A stretch of 64,000 bases of DNA from contig OZ018323.1 of NCBI GenBank assembly GCA_963969495.1, forward strand, positions 72,450,920 to 72,514,919, in the 5' to 3' direction. This stretch comes from Ceratothoa steindachneri (lineage: Eukaryota > Arthropoda > Malacostraca > Isopoda > Cymothoidae). The notes beneath the pieces were generated by a model that did no database searches, had not been told where the DNA came from, and worked only from the letters and a program-made list of their open reading frames with translations. Made by a program: the position numbers and the translations under genes. Below are positions 26,901 through 41,900 of the stretch, piece by piece (within the stretch, counting starts at the first letter, position 1; each line of letters begins with the position of its first letter).

Positions 26901-29900
26901 TGTGTCAAGGTGTTGAGCACTGACAATAATTGTTTTCAGTACATAGTATCGGTTTTTCCTGCTTTGTTATACGAAAAAATAAAAGCAGGAGTATTTGATG
27001 GTCCCCAAATCCGAAGACTTCTGAGTGATTCTAGATTTCTGAACACCATAAGTGAAAAAGAGAAGGCAGCCTGGCTCTCATTTTCTGTCGTTGTTCGTAA
27101 CTTTTTGCAAAACAAAAAAAGCCCATAACTACGAGGATCTGGTTACTAATATGCTTTTAGCATATCGTGATCTGGGATGCAAAATGAGTGTAAGGCCGTA
27201 CTTCCTAAATAGTCACCTCGACCGATTCCCAGAGAATCTGGGAGCCGTGAGCGACGATCAAGGGGAGCGCTTCAATCAGGATTTTATGACCATGGAGGAG
27301 CACTACCAAGGTTACTGGGATGAAAGATGATGGTGGACTACTGCTGTAACATTAGAAAAGATAAGCCAGAGAAGAGCTACAAGAGAAAGTGTTATAAACG
27401 CAAATTTTTGCCCGATTGAAATCAAGAAGATGTCCACCAGCCTGATGATGTACAGTCATTAATAAATTAACATCTATTTGATTACAGTATTTGTAATTCT
27501 AATGTCAAATTCAAGTTTCTTGTCATATGCAATAAAATGTTTATAAAAAAAACCTACTTAATATAAATAACGCAAAAGGATGATGCAAAATTACTTCAGG
27601 GCATGATCATAGGTGTGATAAAATGAAAATTATTGTATAATAGTCGTTATTGATATTAAGAAAAGTCTGTGGCATTTAGAGAGACTCTAATTTCAGATTT
27701 GAATTGAGTATGCTCGAATTAGGTAGGAAAATGTACTTTTGTAAATACATTGTTCTCCAGTGTAATCTACACATATTTTGAATTGGTTTCAATGATTTAT
27801 TCCAAACAAATTAAATTTAAATACAAATCATTATGCTTTAAGCAAAAAATTGTTTGAATCTCTCTTCCATACTTTTTTAACAAGAAAATCGTTCATTAGG
27901 AAGTGTGTAAAGACCCACAAATGTGAAGCATATGCTTCAAAAATGCAAAAACTGCAAACTAATCTTATTGAAAACCATTTAATGTTGACTAACTGCACGT
28001 GTAGTGCAAGATTCCCTGAATATTCTAGATATCCTTTTATAGATTTGTAGCTAACCCTCTTCTTGCATATTCCTTTAACATTTCTTTTTTGCAAACTAAC
28101 TTTTATTGGCTCCATGAAATCAGATGCACAATGAGAGATTTTTACTTTCTCCATCCTTTTGGTTCTTAAAATGTGCCTTGCAAGCATTCTCCATGGATAC
28201 ATCACGGTGATTACTGCGTTTTTGCTCCGCTTGCATAAACCGTTTAAACCTCTTTTACTTTTCGATACTCGTAGTTTTAGGCGTCGCCTTTGGTTCTGTA
28301 CAAATAGAGTACTAAAAAGGGGTGTATTATGAGCAATATTGGCTAGAGCCTTTACATCTCATATATCATCGCGAGCTGGGAACAAGAGAGCAAGGCGCTC
28401 GAGTCATAGATGTTACAAAGGGGTGTCCTACTACTCCTAGATACATGTAATGTGTTCAGAGGTAAAGAGCTCCATCAGCCGGGATTCGAATTTTGTTATT
28501 ATTCGCTTAGCCTGGTTGCTACATACTACCATCCCAAACTAGATCATAATATATTAAAATCAACTTTGTTTTGAAAATATTAGTTGCCTGAAAAGTTCCC
28601 CTGATATTTAGCGATATTTAAATAGCATGATCAAGGATTAGAAATTCTTATTTTTTTAAACACTACCCTGTCTGATATTAGATATACAAATGAAACTGAA
28701 AGTGATAACACTTCCATTTGAACATATTTTAATAAGAAAAAATCCAAATAGTCTAGAAACATCAGTATAGAAGAAACCCATTGATATGAGGTTAAAATTA
28801 AACTTTTTATTTTCTTAGTTTTAAAATACAAAATTTACGTCCATTAAAACCATTCTTCACTACCTAACAAAGTTCTATCTGTACTCTTAACATTGTGCTC
28901 TCTGAATATTGCATAAAATTTACTTTTCTTATTTGTTATAGCCCTAAGAAGATGATCGTATTGTGGTCGAAACGTCATCTATCAATAAAATGGATGACGC
29001 ATGCTATTTTCTTGTCCTGTGAATTTTGGCTCAGCAAAATCTTTTCGAAAGTTAAACTTGAATAACTCAAAATATAACTGATATAAATGAAAATTCGCAA
29101 GCAAAAACTCTTATACATTCTCTATTATATTTAAAAATTTCAAGAATATACCATAGGAGTATTGCTACAATTAAAAGATATATGAATAAGAGACGACTAG
29201 GACAATATTTTTTCCATGTATGTGATTAAGAGAGATGAGGCAAGAGAAAGAAAAGAGAATTTTAAGTTTAGAAACACCAACAAATCGCACATAGGAAGTC
29301 GGTATGCTGAGGTATTTCAACAAATAATAAAAGAATTATCCATTATATGGCCTAGGAAAGATTAGACAACCACGACTGCAAAAGGGGGTTTCATAGTCAA
29401 AGATACAGAGGTTAAAAAGGGTTTGGAGATTCGATAGTAATGAGAAAAGATGGATATATGGGGCTGCAATTGACCAACAACACAGTTCCGTTCCGACTTC
29501 TAGCATTTTAGTATTATCCAACATAAATTCGTCAACACTTCCCGAAGTAGTGTTTGGAGGTGTTATATATTAAAATGATTTTTCGAATTACTCTTAACCC
29601 ACAGTTAATTTCCCACATTTATCAACATCAAAATTACGAATTTAAAGGGAATTATTATATTCACTTTAGCTTTAACTATTTTATATATTTAATAAATTAG
29701 AATCTAATTTCCGATAATCCCATTTGGTTTATTAAATATAAATAGTAATTTACCTCTTTTGCTATTTATTTGCAGCCAATTCCCACACGACATATCTTAC
29801 ACTGCGAGTTGTGTCTCCGCCTTCTCCTCCCCTCCTGGAGAAAGAGGGAAATCTTATTTATGGCCAAGTTTTAGGTCCTATTCAAGAAGGTGATCAGCTT

Positions 29901-32900
29901 CGACTTAGCTGCAGCGTTGCGGGTGGAGAGCCATCACCTCGGGTTGAGTGGTACAAAAATGACAAGGTGAGTTGATTTCTTCTGAATCAGTTTTACAAAA
30001 TAATTTTCCAGTATTTATTTTCAAAATATTGTTTATTGATATTTTTATTTGCTTTGTTTTGCTGAACTTAAGTGAATTGCCTCTCTTACGCTTATTCCCC
30101 TATGTATTTGTAGTAAAGTCTATGAATTTTTTAATTTAGTTATTGTTCAATTAAATATCAATTATGGATTAAGAAGGAATATATAATATATATTTCATAG
30201 ATCTTATCTCTATTTGAATAGTGAAGTTTCTTTGTTTACAAAAATATGGGTGTATTATATATTTATGTCACCTCATTTTAGACGTACAATATAAATTCAG
30301 AAGAAAATACCTATAGAAATCTTAATAATCATAAGCAAATGACCAAATAATTTGGAAAATAGAAATAATTTCTGGTCCCTGTAATTTAATTCAGAATAAT
30401 AATTTCGGGTTGCAGGAAATCTTGGTTAAAATATTCATATTATTTGTGGCTTTCTACCCTAATTTACCGTGGTAATAAATAAAATAAACCACCAATGCTA
30501 GGCGTACTAAAGTCATGAGGAAGCAGTTTTACTTTATGAATTTACAAAGATTTAATGGAAGTTTATTGCTATTTAAATAATCAAGTTCAGGTTTAACGCA
30601 GTTTCATTAAACTTAAGAGCAAAGTAAAAAGTTAACCTCAATTTAAAAAATGAGGGTTATTTTACTTAACTTAGTATAGAGGTGGAGGAATAAAAAAAAC
30701 AGAGTTTGTTAAAAAATAATAACTGGTATACAAAAGGAATCAATAATGAGGCAGTGCAATAGATAGGATCTAATAAAACACCAAATATTCCTTCATGGTA
30801 GTTTGTCATTCATTTTTTCTGCAAACTATTTGAATATAAATACTAGAACCATTTTATTCATTCAACAAGCGAGAACTTTACACCATTGTTTCATAGCAAA
30901 AGATCTTCCTAGTACAAAAGAAAGAATGTCCACTTTCCCACTTCTACACCTCTATTTGATTCTTTCACTTCAAAGACAAGTTTTCTGGCAAGGCGTTTGG
31001 CTCATATGCTAATTCGAGCAGCTGTCTCTACCATTTGCCTTATAATTTCATAGTTTCAAAAAAGTTTCCTGTCCATCTAAATACCCAGAGTTAGACAACT
31101 GCAATAAATATGAGACACTATGCAAAAAATCAAAACACTGGTATACAACATTCGAATATATACATCAGTGAAGGAAATTAAATTAGATTCTACGATATAT
31201 TCAAAACAAATTTACTCAGTTCATTGAAAGTTAGGATTAAATTGAGGAGCAAGATTTTGTTGCATTATTCCTGTTTCAAACAATGCATTGGCACTCATAT
31301 TACCCTGTATATTTTTACTATTGAGTATTCTTTAAATTTATTTTCATTATTACCTCAAATAAGAAATATAGGTGATGAAATGTTGCAACAAAATATCAAA
31401 GGCCTGTAGATTTATTCGATCGAGATTTTTAATGTATAGTGATTACGAATAAAATCTTATAGATACATGTTGTGTAAAGAACTTTTAGCAAATTATGGTT
31501 GAAATGCAAGAAATGCCTATTTAACAGTGTTTGAGTACACCAAGATTTGGCACTAAAGATATATAGGACTGGATAAAGACATAAAATGATGAGTATTATA
31601 ATAACCATCGTTATTTGACATATCTCCTGTCAATATTATTTGGAATCTCAGAGACTGTGTGACTATTATTAGTAATGATTTCATACATTAAGAAAAAATT
31701 AAATTTATTTATTTTTTAATATAGGCAGGATATTTACTTTGCCTATATTTCGTCTTTTTTGACCTCAAGAAGAGAAATCGATATTTGTGTCCATAAGTAA
31801 AAAGGTATTTAGTAAAACTTACCATGGTTAATTTGTAGACAAACATCGGCGTGTTATTTTGTAAATTTGAATTAACAAAAATTATTAGATAGTGCAGTTA
31901 ATATAAATAGTGTAACTCAAAGAAGTGGAGTTGAGTTAAGTCTAATCTTGAAAAACTGATATCCTAGAGAGATTGAAGAGTTTTCCAAATCTTTGACGAT
32001 TTAAAGCTGAAAACCTCAGGTTATTTGATTTTATTACACTATACACTGTACAGTATTTTTGGTTTGTAATATGTGAAGTATTTATCTGTGCGTCTTAATT
32101 ACTACTATATTTTCAACAGATATTGGACAATGAAATAGAAACCCGTTCTGATTCCCAAATCATAAATTATTTAGTTATTAAAAAATTGACGAGAGAATTT
32201 CACGATTCGACTTTGATATGCAGCGCCTCGAACAACAACGTCACAAACCCACTCACAGCCTCAGTCTCAATTCTATTGAATTGTAAGTATTAAGCCAACA
32301 AGATTTTGTCTCCTGGAAGGTATCCATGAATATTTCCTTATTTTCTTAAAAGAATAAAAGTAAAAATGTTTCCTACCTCTTTTCTTCAACTTTATAATTC
32401 AATAAACGTTCTTTCCAGTGTTTATATATTCCCAGTTGCAATATCATGCATTGGTAATGAAAGAGATGTTAACCATATATCCTAGATCTCGTTACCTATA
32501 CAACTCAATTATATCCTCAGTTTAAAGACCAAACACTTTGTGGTTATAATTGAAAACATATATACGAGTATTTACTTTATTAGTTTTAGTACTGAATAAT
32601 AATCGTTCACAAAATTTATCATAATAATTACAGGTTTTGCTGCTTTAAGTTGACTTCGATTCTTTAATTAAATAAAACCTTTATTATTATAGCAGTTGAC
32701 GTCTGGTATGTATGTAAATATTGAAAAACGTACTTGTAATCATTAAGTGGTTGCTCTTTAGATTATTCATAGGATTCAATTTCACCTTTCTGACTGTCTG
32801 CAATTCAGCTACACTCGGACAACTGGCGAAAACATTATATTACACTATAAGCAAAAGTATGCTGAAGATAATTACATCATTTTCTTCTAAGAAATTTCCA

Positions 32901-35900
32901 GCTTTTAAGTTCGTTAGCTTAATTAATTTTTCGAGTAGTCATTAATGAAATATAATTTTGGAGTGTTTGTAAACACTGGGTTGCCAAGGAAAAACGGTAA
33001 TAAGTGTAGTTTTATGAAGTCTTTCGAATGTCTTCCTTGTATTTAAGATTTAGGTTAGACTACAAATATTTGAGAAATTTTAGATGGCAAGGACGCTGGA
33101 AATACTATGTTTTGATTCGTTTTATCATAAGTATTAATAAAAACTTGTGTATTCGAAGGTGGACAGCATTCACAAAGAAAGAATAAGAGAGTTGGCAGAT
33201 TTATGAGGTTTTTAAAGGAAATAAAGTGATACTGGCGGATCAGACTATAAGATAGGGCTTCTTAAAAAATATACTATTAATATTCTTCCCACCTATGTAA
33301 TTAGGTTAAAGAGCAATTTCACACAAATATATAAATTCACCTTCAATGTCAAGCGTTATTCTAGAAGTTAAACAAATATTAACCAGCAAATACCCCAAAA
33401 TCAAATACCGGGTAGGTGACTACTCTAGGCATCCTACATGTGCTTAATATTAGGGCACAATCATATATTTTAATTTAGAGGCAAAATGTCAATAAATATA
33501 TTCTTGAATCCTATTCACCATTATGACGTTATAATAAAATAAGCAAAGATTGAGTCTGCAATACGATAATCAATTGGCTATACAAAGAAATGTTTTAGGA
33601 ATTTTTTTATCACTGGTGATTAAGACACCTAAATCTTCTTCTATGTTGACTTCCATAAAAATTTACAATTCATTATCTGCTATCTTTCTAGTTAACTTAT
33701 GCAGATATCTAAATCATTTTGAAACTCATCACGGTCACTTTGATTTTAGCGTTGAAATCTGACAAAATAAATTTTTGTCAAGATCATTTATATATGTAGC
33801 TTAAATCAGCAGTGTTTGGACAACAGATCCTTAAGGGACGAGGCTAGTTACCGAAAGCCATGTTGAACTATATTGATTGAGTAATTTTAGTATAAGTTAT
33901 TTCAGCGAGTTTTTAATCCATTTAATTTCTTGCCCAATATTCCAAATGATTTGAGCTTTATTAATTGGGGTATTTTGAGGATGAGTACCAAATCCCTTTG
34001 GAAATCAAAAGAAATTATATTTACAGTTTTATTTTTGTAAATATTTGGGTAATTTTAAGGAAAGAAATCAAGCAATTTAGTAAACAAAAGCTATTTAAAA
34101 TACACTATAGTCCTTATTTTCCATGTTAAGCCTAATACTACCTACAATTTCGTTATTCTTACAAAACCTAGAATTAACAAATCTAATGGATCTGGCCCTT
34201 CAGCTGGGTTCACTTTGGGGTTATATAATAAATCTAATGCCGAGTTTCAAATAGAGTATTTCTTTATTTTCATATTTCCATCTCTTTTTCGCTAAAAAAG
34301 AGATTAATGACTTAAAATTATAACATTCCACTGCTACTGAATACTGCTTTCAGGAATTGATATCATCCTAGTGCGTTGCTACTGAAAACTACCTTTGAAC
34401 TCGAAATTAACTTGGTTCATTGGACCGGAAAATGCTTTTTCAACTTCATATAAATAGTATTCTAGTGCCCATGGAAATCGATTGTACTGGTATATATTAT
34501 TATTTTTAACTACTTCTACCATAGGTTTCAAAGTAGTAATTCCGGTCGTTAACTCTCAGTGCTTCCAACAAGCGTTTTCTTCTTCATATCAAGACATTCA
34601 AGTGCTACTATGTATATATGTATTTACCTACCTCCTATAGTCTTCTTCAATTCTCCTAAAACTGTCTTTAGAACTTTATATAATCGCATTACTCATAGTG
34701 GTTTTCAAGACGTCATATTATAAAGGTCATTTGTTCCTCAAAACGGCTTTTACGAGCTCATATCCTCTCATTCCGGTGAGCCTGGAAAAATCTTTTTGGA
34801 TTTCCTCACATTACACAGCTAATGATAATTACTTTAGGAATTTTTCGCATCATATTTCAATGCTCTTTAAAACCGATTTTAAGAATTTATATCATTACAA
34901 TTTAATGTCATTAATAAAGGGATTTTACACATAATATCTTCACTGCACATTGTTCCTAAATATTTTTTTTATATTTTACATCATTTTCGTGCTTAATAGT
35001 ATAATAACAAAATATTTCAACGCCCATTGCAACAGACTTTAATAATTCAGTTCATCTATTTCGAGATTACTTTCTTTGAAATTTCTATTTACTTTAGAAG
35101 CTGAACTTATATCCTTATTTGCTTGTTATCATTCCTGTTTCATAAGGAAATACCGTAGATCGTTCTAATATTCAATTATCAATTTGTAAGTATTAAACTA
35201 CTTATATTCACAGGTCGTAATTTTTTGCGTTTTAATCTCAATTCTTTTGCCTCAGTACCATGATAATCTTTCTTTCAAAATAAAATCATGTTATAGGAAT
35301 AAAATTATTTATTCACACTCGTTTTAAGACGAAATTTTAAAGATTTTTCAAAAAATTACCCCAAATCTCTTATAATAAACACATTTAAGCTTACTATCCT
35401 CTTATATAAAGCATATGAGTGGGTTCATATTTGGTAATCTTTATTTAACCACGGCGGTTTTAGAAAACGTGCCAAGATGTTTAATATTTTATTACATTTT
35501 TGAAAGGTTTGCATATATAATTGGATATTTTTGTATTCTAAGAGTTCTAAACCTGCCTTTATGTATGCAGTAAAGTTTATGAAATCAAAATTTCTACATT
35601 TCCTTTATGTGTCTCTGTGTAATGAATGTAGTAAACATACTATTCACTACTTTTACTTTGGGATAAACATACATTAGTCCATGTGTTACTAATGTAAATC
35701 GACCCACGAAAACACACACAAATATTTGCACGACTTTATTGTTATGTCATAATAGTGATCATTGCAACATTGTACTCCTAAAATCTCCACTACATTCTCC
35801 TTTAACTTCTTATTCTTTTGAAGCTTCAAGCACGTTACCCTTCTGGTACGGGAAAAGCGGCTCGCTACCGCTTTTCCCTTGTATTCGGCACCGATTTCCT

Positions 35901-38900
35901 CACGCCATTCTCTGTAGGGAATGAGTTTGTGGAGGAGAATGGCGGCCTTCTCTCTAGTGTGGTCTTATTTCGCTTGATGGCTGCGTGTTTAGCATCTGAA
36001 AGAGGAAGAGGACCCAGCTCAGGCAACTGAGCGAGCTTACGTGATCCCAGAATAAACACGGTTATCAAGAATAACTGAATACTAAATTATAAGTTATTCT
36101 CATAATTATCAAGGATTCAAACTTACCATAGGCTCAAAATATATAAATTAGAAATAAATTACAGAAACATTAAATAAAAAATTTACTCTAATATTAATTT
36201 TCAATATTTTTCTTCTGAAATTTTGACATCTACTATCAAACATTATTTACGATTTAAAAATAAATAATATTAATTTTTTTTCAGTACGACCTCTGCATAC
36301 GACTATATTATCTCCCCCAAAGCACTTTTTGGAAAAAAAGGAGTATATTATCAGTTGCGTAACCGCTGGTTCTCGCCCTCATGCCAATGTAACGTGGTCA
36401 ATTAAGGGCCGCAATTCTTCAATATATCTACCTAGTACGGTTAGTAACCGATTAGTTTATTAATATTTTTTTCTTTTTCTATCTATGAAATTTGGTGCCC
36501 ACATGAAAAGAGAAAATGAAATTAGATGGGAATAAATTTCGCAAGGTGGAGAACGGGATTATGAGAATATTTTCCGCAAATATAATTCATTTCAACACCA
36601 AAAATATCGTAGACTCGAACGAAAGAAAAGATCAGATGTTAAAGTGAGTGTGTGTTTTACACAAGAAAATTCCCCAAATTTAAAGTAAAACCTAATTTGA
36701 AGAGAAGGTAAAAATATTTTAAATATCTTCTGGTTTTCCTGATAAATTGGAAGGGAGTGACTATGGTATAAAGTAAACATTTATTTAGCTATTATCTCTT
36801 TTTTTTAATTATGACAACTTTTTAGTGAGGAAATAACCTACAATTAGATTTACCCGATTGAATATAAAATCAGGGGTTAATTAATAATCATGCGAAAAAT
36901 CTGAATATCGTTCTTATGTAATAAAAAATCTAGTCCCTTCTAAACATTTACCTTGAATATGCTAGTAAATGAATAAATTTGGTATACACAATAGTATATT
37001 ATAAACTAGTTTTATGTAACATGCTATTACATAGAATAAATACGAGAAGAAATTTTGGGCTAATCTTATACATGCGCATTTTATTAGATAAAGATTTCAA
37101 AAGAGCTTTAGCTTAGATTATTCTCATTATACGCATTCTATTGCCATAAGATGTGTTTTAAATTTTCAGCACATATCCCTCTCACCAATTATTATGGTTA
37201 TATTAATATTCTGCTAATTATTTTTTAACCAATGCGGCAACTTTAAAGAATGTCCTAACTCGCACACAATATTTAACCAAGAGTACGCAATCTACTTTAG
37301 AGTTTTTTGCGAGAAATTAAGAGTGATAATTCCTCCCCCGTAGTATCATTTTACCTTGGTCTTTGCTCTTCTTTTAACAAACTATAATAATGTCATTGCT
37401 ACGGAAATAAACTTTCTGCTCTCTCTTTATATCTCGTATTCCCTGTTGATTTTCCCAATTCCATCTTTCGGGGACAAAAACAATTCGAGGCTTGCTCTGA
37501 ACCGAGTAAAGCTTCACAAAAAAGATGGATCTGCCAGGTGAGATCCAACCTCGATGGTATAAGCGAATAACAAGGACTTGAGGAAACAGACACACGATCT
37601 GAACCAAGGGCGACGTGTTCTCTTACTTAATCTGCCAATATTCGAAAACCCAGGGTATTTATATGACGCCATTTTTAGGGTTTCTCCTCATTGGCATAAT
37701 CAGACGACTAGCTGACCACTACCGGTGGCCAGATGGATTAGCGTTTGTCGCCTGACCCAAGTCTTAATGGCCTTTACGATGTGGGACAGAAACGTTCAGC
37801 TAGCAGTTTCCTGACTACGGAGATTAGCGCTTGCTCAGAGAGGCAAAAGCTTTTAACATGCTCAGCTTAACTAAATGCACCTGTGAGGCGACTGACGCAT
37901 ATTCAAATTCTTTCTTCTTTTTTCTCTTTGGAGTCAGAGATTACTCCACGAGGAGTTATATTTAAGGAGACAGAGAGAGGGAAGGAATTCATGAAACAAA
38001 TGAAGGGTATATTCTTCTTGGTTTCCCTTTCCCTTACAGCGTAGTATTAGCAATTAAAAATTAATCAAGATAGTTATGATTACCTTTTCAAATATTCGCT
38101 TTTATCTAAAGATTAATGATTGCAGTACCCAAGGCCTATTCCGTTTTCTAATTGTTTTCGTACATCATCCTAAAAATTGTGGCATTCAAAACTTTATGTC
38201 TCTAAAAACCATTTCTCTCCGCTTATAAAAGAAACATAGATTTAATAATTTTTTTCAGGAAGAAAATAGTGTTAATCAAACTTTATCTATCGTGCGATTT
38301 CGGACACTTCTGGAGTACCATGGGCTGAAACTCACATGTACAGCATATAACCGTGTATTTCCTGCAACCCTTTTATCAGACAGCGTCTTAATTAATGTCA
38401 CCTGTAAGTAGACATATTTTCACTAATTACATCCCATTTTGCATTGTACATATATATGTCTGTGTTAAAATACAAATCAAGCTTGCTGTCTTTTAGGTTG
38501 TTAATTATTGCTTTACTCACTGGTTCTTGGTTGGTAATTTTAATTATTGGCTGTATGCTCGCTATTCCTCACTCTCGATAATAGACCTTTCTCTCACATT
38601 ACTGTTTTATTGTCAATACTACTGCATGCATACTGTGTTGAACTAAATACATATACCCACTGTTGATGTTGTAGTTGTGTTTACTCAAGCCAAACAATCA
38701 AACCTGACTTTCAGGACTCAATCTTCGATGGTGCTTTTGTAGGTGAGAAAACCACGATATATTCTTTTGAACTATGATTCCATCTCCATATAGTTTTATA
38801 AGATTTATTTCAATTTGTTTTTTGCAATCATCTCTGGAAAATGTATAGCAATTCAACATAGTTTCACAAAACATAAAAAAATTTGACAACTTTCCAGCTC

Positions 38901-41900
38901 GCTGATTTTATTACACCAACAATATATGAAATGCAACCACTACTGAAATTTTAATTTTATTTGAAAAAAAAACAGAACTTTAATTATGAGCAATTTTTCT
39001 TTTATTTTTTCAATAAAGGAAGAGCATTTTTGCACAATTCTTTTACATAAAAGCTAATCACTTATTAATTCACGTGTATAAATTCATATTGATTTTCCTT
39101 TAATCATTGGTAACGTTTCTTCAGTAATTACAAAAGGCCACTAGATTTCTAATAGGAGATTAATTTATATCCAAGGATAATATATTTGAATTGTCTTACT
39201 AGTTTCCACTAGCACGTCAAGAAAAGCGAATCCTACAGGTATGAGGTTCGATATTCTTAACTGCTCATTACCCTAATTAACGAACATGTAACCAGTCGAT
39301 GAAAATCAAATTAAATATAAAAGTTTAAAATAAAAAAGACTTTTATTATATATTTCTTATTATTACTTAAAATATTAACTAAAATAAAATTAGAAAAAGT
39401 TAAGACCACTAAAATTATGTTTGATTTTAAATTATCAATATCAACTGAATTGAAAAAGAGAGGACTAAAGTTAAATATCTATTTGATAGAGAAAATTATT
39501 AAGTTTTCGATCTAAGCCTCGATCATTCTTCAGATTAGTTAAGTAACTCCTTCGTCAAAAAAGGTTTTTTCTCGCCGTTGACATTATTAATCGTACCACA
39601 GTTCTCCTATGTTGGAAATCGATTAACTAAAAATCTCAAATTCTTGCTTATGGAATAAATGAATATAAATTTATCAGTTACTAAGAACACATGTATCTTC
39701 ATTTAAAGATGAATATAGGAATTATTCGCTGGTTAGAACACTTAAGATTCTTAGAAAATGCCCCCCCCTCTACATAAGAAATAAAAACAGATAAATGTAA
39801 CTCTAGATATAGGAGATGCATAATTACTAATTCTGCTAACTTTACATCCCTTATCAACGACTAATTGACGAAATCATTCATAAAAGTGGTACTTACCATA
39901 CCCTTGTAAAATTATAGTTTCTCTAACCTTATATTGAAGTTATAATTAAATACAATTATATTTGTACAAAGTTTTGTTTATGTATTTGTTCAATTTGTTT
40001 CTTTATTTTTACATCGTATACATTTAACCAAGTATTGTATGTGTTATTTTTCTATATGTAATCACATATGTAACTCATTTATGAATATTAGAAATGTGAT
40101 AGTTTTTTTATCATTGGAGGTTATTTTTATCTAATCTGTGGAAATTTAACGCTTTTATTGTGTAATTACTTTTTCGTTTAAGCGCCCGTTTGGAAATTTA
40201 TATAAAAATATGTTGATGAATTTGATCCTTCAGTGTAATCTATGTCATTTCAGATCCTCCTATTGTGGACTTAGAATTGGGAAGAGGCGTTTCTTCGGTA
40301 GTAAGAGAAGGAGAAGACGTATATTTTAACTGCAGAGTTAGGTCCAACCCGCCAATGTATAAAATTCGATGGCTTCACAAGGTATGGTTAGTCTTACTCC
40401 TAGGTGATATAGTAGATCTTTACCAAAAAATACATATGTTCTAATTCTTTTTTTCTAAATATATCTGATAACTAAATTGTAGAGCGTACCATATACAATA
40501 TAAAAAAAATTATAACTACCAATTATATTAATGAATTACTAAGTAGGATGGAAGGATTTTTTGCGATTTTCTAAGCATAAGTAGGAAAAAAGCTTCGAAA
40601 TAATTCATGTATTAGATGAAAAATATAGTGTGTAACAACGAATCAGCTCTGGAAGTTTGTTAGTAGTAACTTAAATAATATATAATTTCAGCATAAAACT
40701 TCTGTTTTGAAAAAATGGTTAGTTCTCTACCGCTGGCAACATTTTCTAAAAAAAGTTTTTAAACCAAAATGCACATTAAAAAAAAAATATGTCAAATGCA
40801 CATTTCATGAAAAGATGTCCACATCAAAGTCTGGCAAAATTTGAAATGGGTAAAGATTTCGAGAAGAAAAAATAAAGATAGGAAGAGTATTTATGGTGGT
40901 TTGAGAATGTAAAATTACATTTGCTTGAAAAGTGACAGTGTTATTAAAATTTTAACAAATGATAAACTAACAAATAAAGAATTTTTTTTCAGATCGGTAT
41001 AAAGAACAAAATCTAAGTAAAACTTTTGTTTCTATTCCCTATTTCACTGTTTACAATGCATTAATCTGACAAATATCTAAATATAAAGAAATCAATTAAA
41101 CGTTTACTCAACATAATAACAAAACCCTTTTTTCCAATCACTGCTAATCGTTCATGTGAAGTGTTATAGTATTGTTGATAGAACAGCTTGTCATATTTCA
41201 TATCTTGAGAGGACATATTTTTATCATACATCAATTGATTTCTATATTTTATCTAGTCAATTTCAACGTATTTACCCTCAATTGGGAGGTTTTGCGTAAA
41301 TGTCTCCTATATTTTGATAATGGTTCATTAAAAGACGTTTTCTTATCCTTTGGTTTCTTATCTCCATCGATTTGTCATATTTCTCCAAAGTTTGTCCAAT
41401 AACTTTTCTCAGTTGGAAAGGTGAATCAAAATCAGATTTCTCGGTGCAATAAACGTTTATATATTATTTATTTGGGGTGAAGAGCCCATTAGAATTTTTC
41501 CGCAGCATTCTTTCTATTCTCATTTGTTATATATCTATCCTGTTTTAGGCGTCTACTGTGTACTTTGTTAATCATCGTCATTTTACAATAAACTCATTGC
41601 GGATGAAAATCTAAAATATTGAACATACCATAGGTTTTTGATTTCGAACCAATAATCTTGGGCATAACTCAGGAAATCGATGCTTTTATTATATTTATTA
41701 TATTCAATAAATGTGTATTAATCGCATGCGCTATAAAGTTGAAAACACCTTAAAAACAACCCCCCAAAGTACACATGTTTTGTTCTAAGATAAGAATTCG
41801 AAAGGTTGGCTATATTCATGGAACTTAGTTTTATAAAGATGGTGATGCTCTGAAATATCTCGATAAATTTACATATACATTTCACCTTAGAAAAATCTCC

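Noticed and set aside
27831..28205. 124-codon minus-strand frame, considered as a Cys-rich transposase tail
   Set aside because: The Cys spacing fits no finger I know, and a second frame is open on the opposite strand.
28482..28521. tRNA-derived SINE on the minus strand (A-box-like 28511-28521 and B-box-like 28482-28492)
   Set aside because: The boxes are only about 18 nt apart, too close for a tRNA-type promoter, and no cloverleaf can be drawn.
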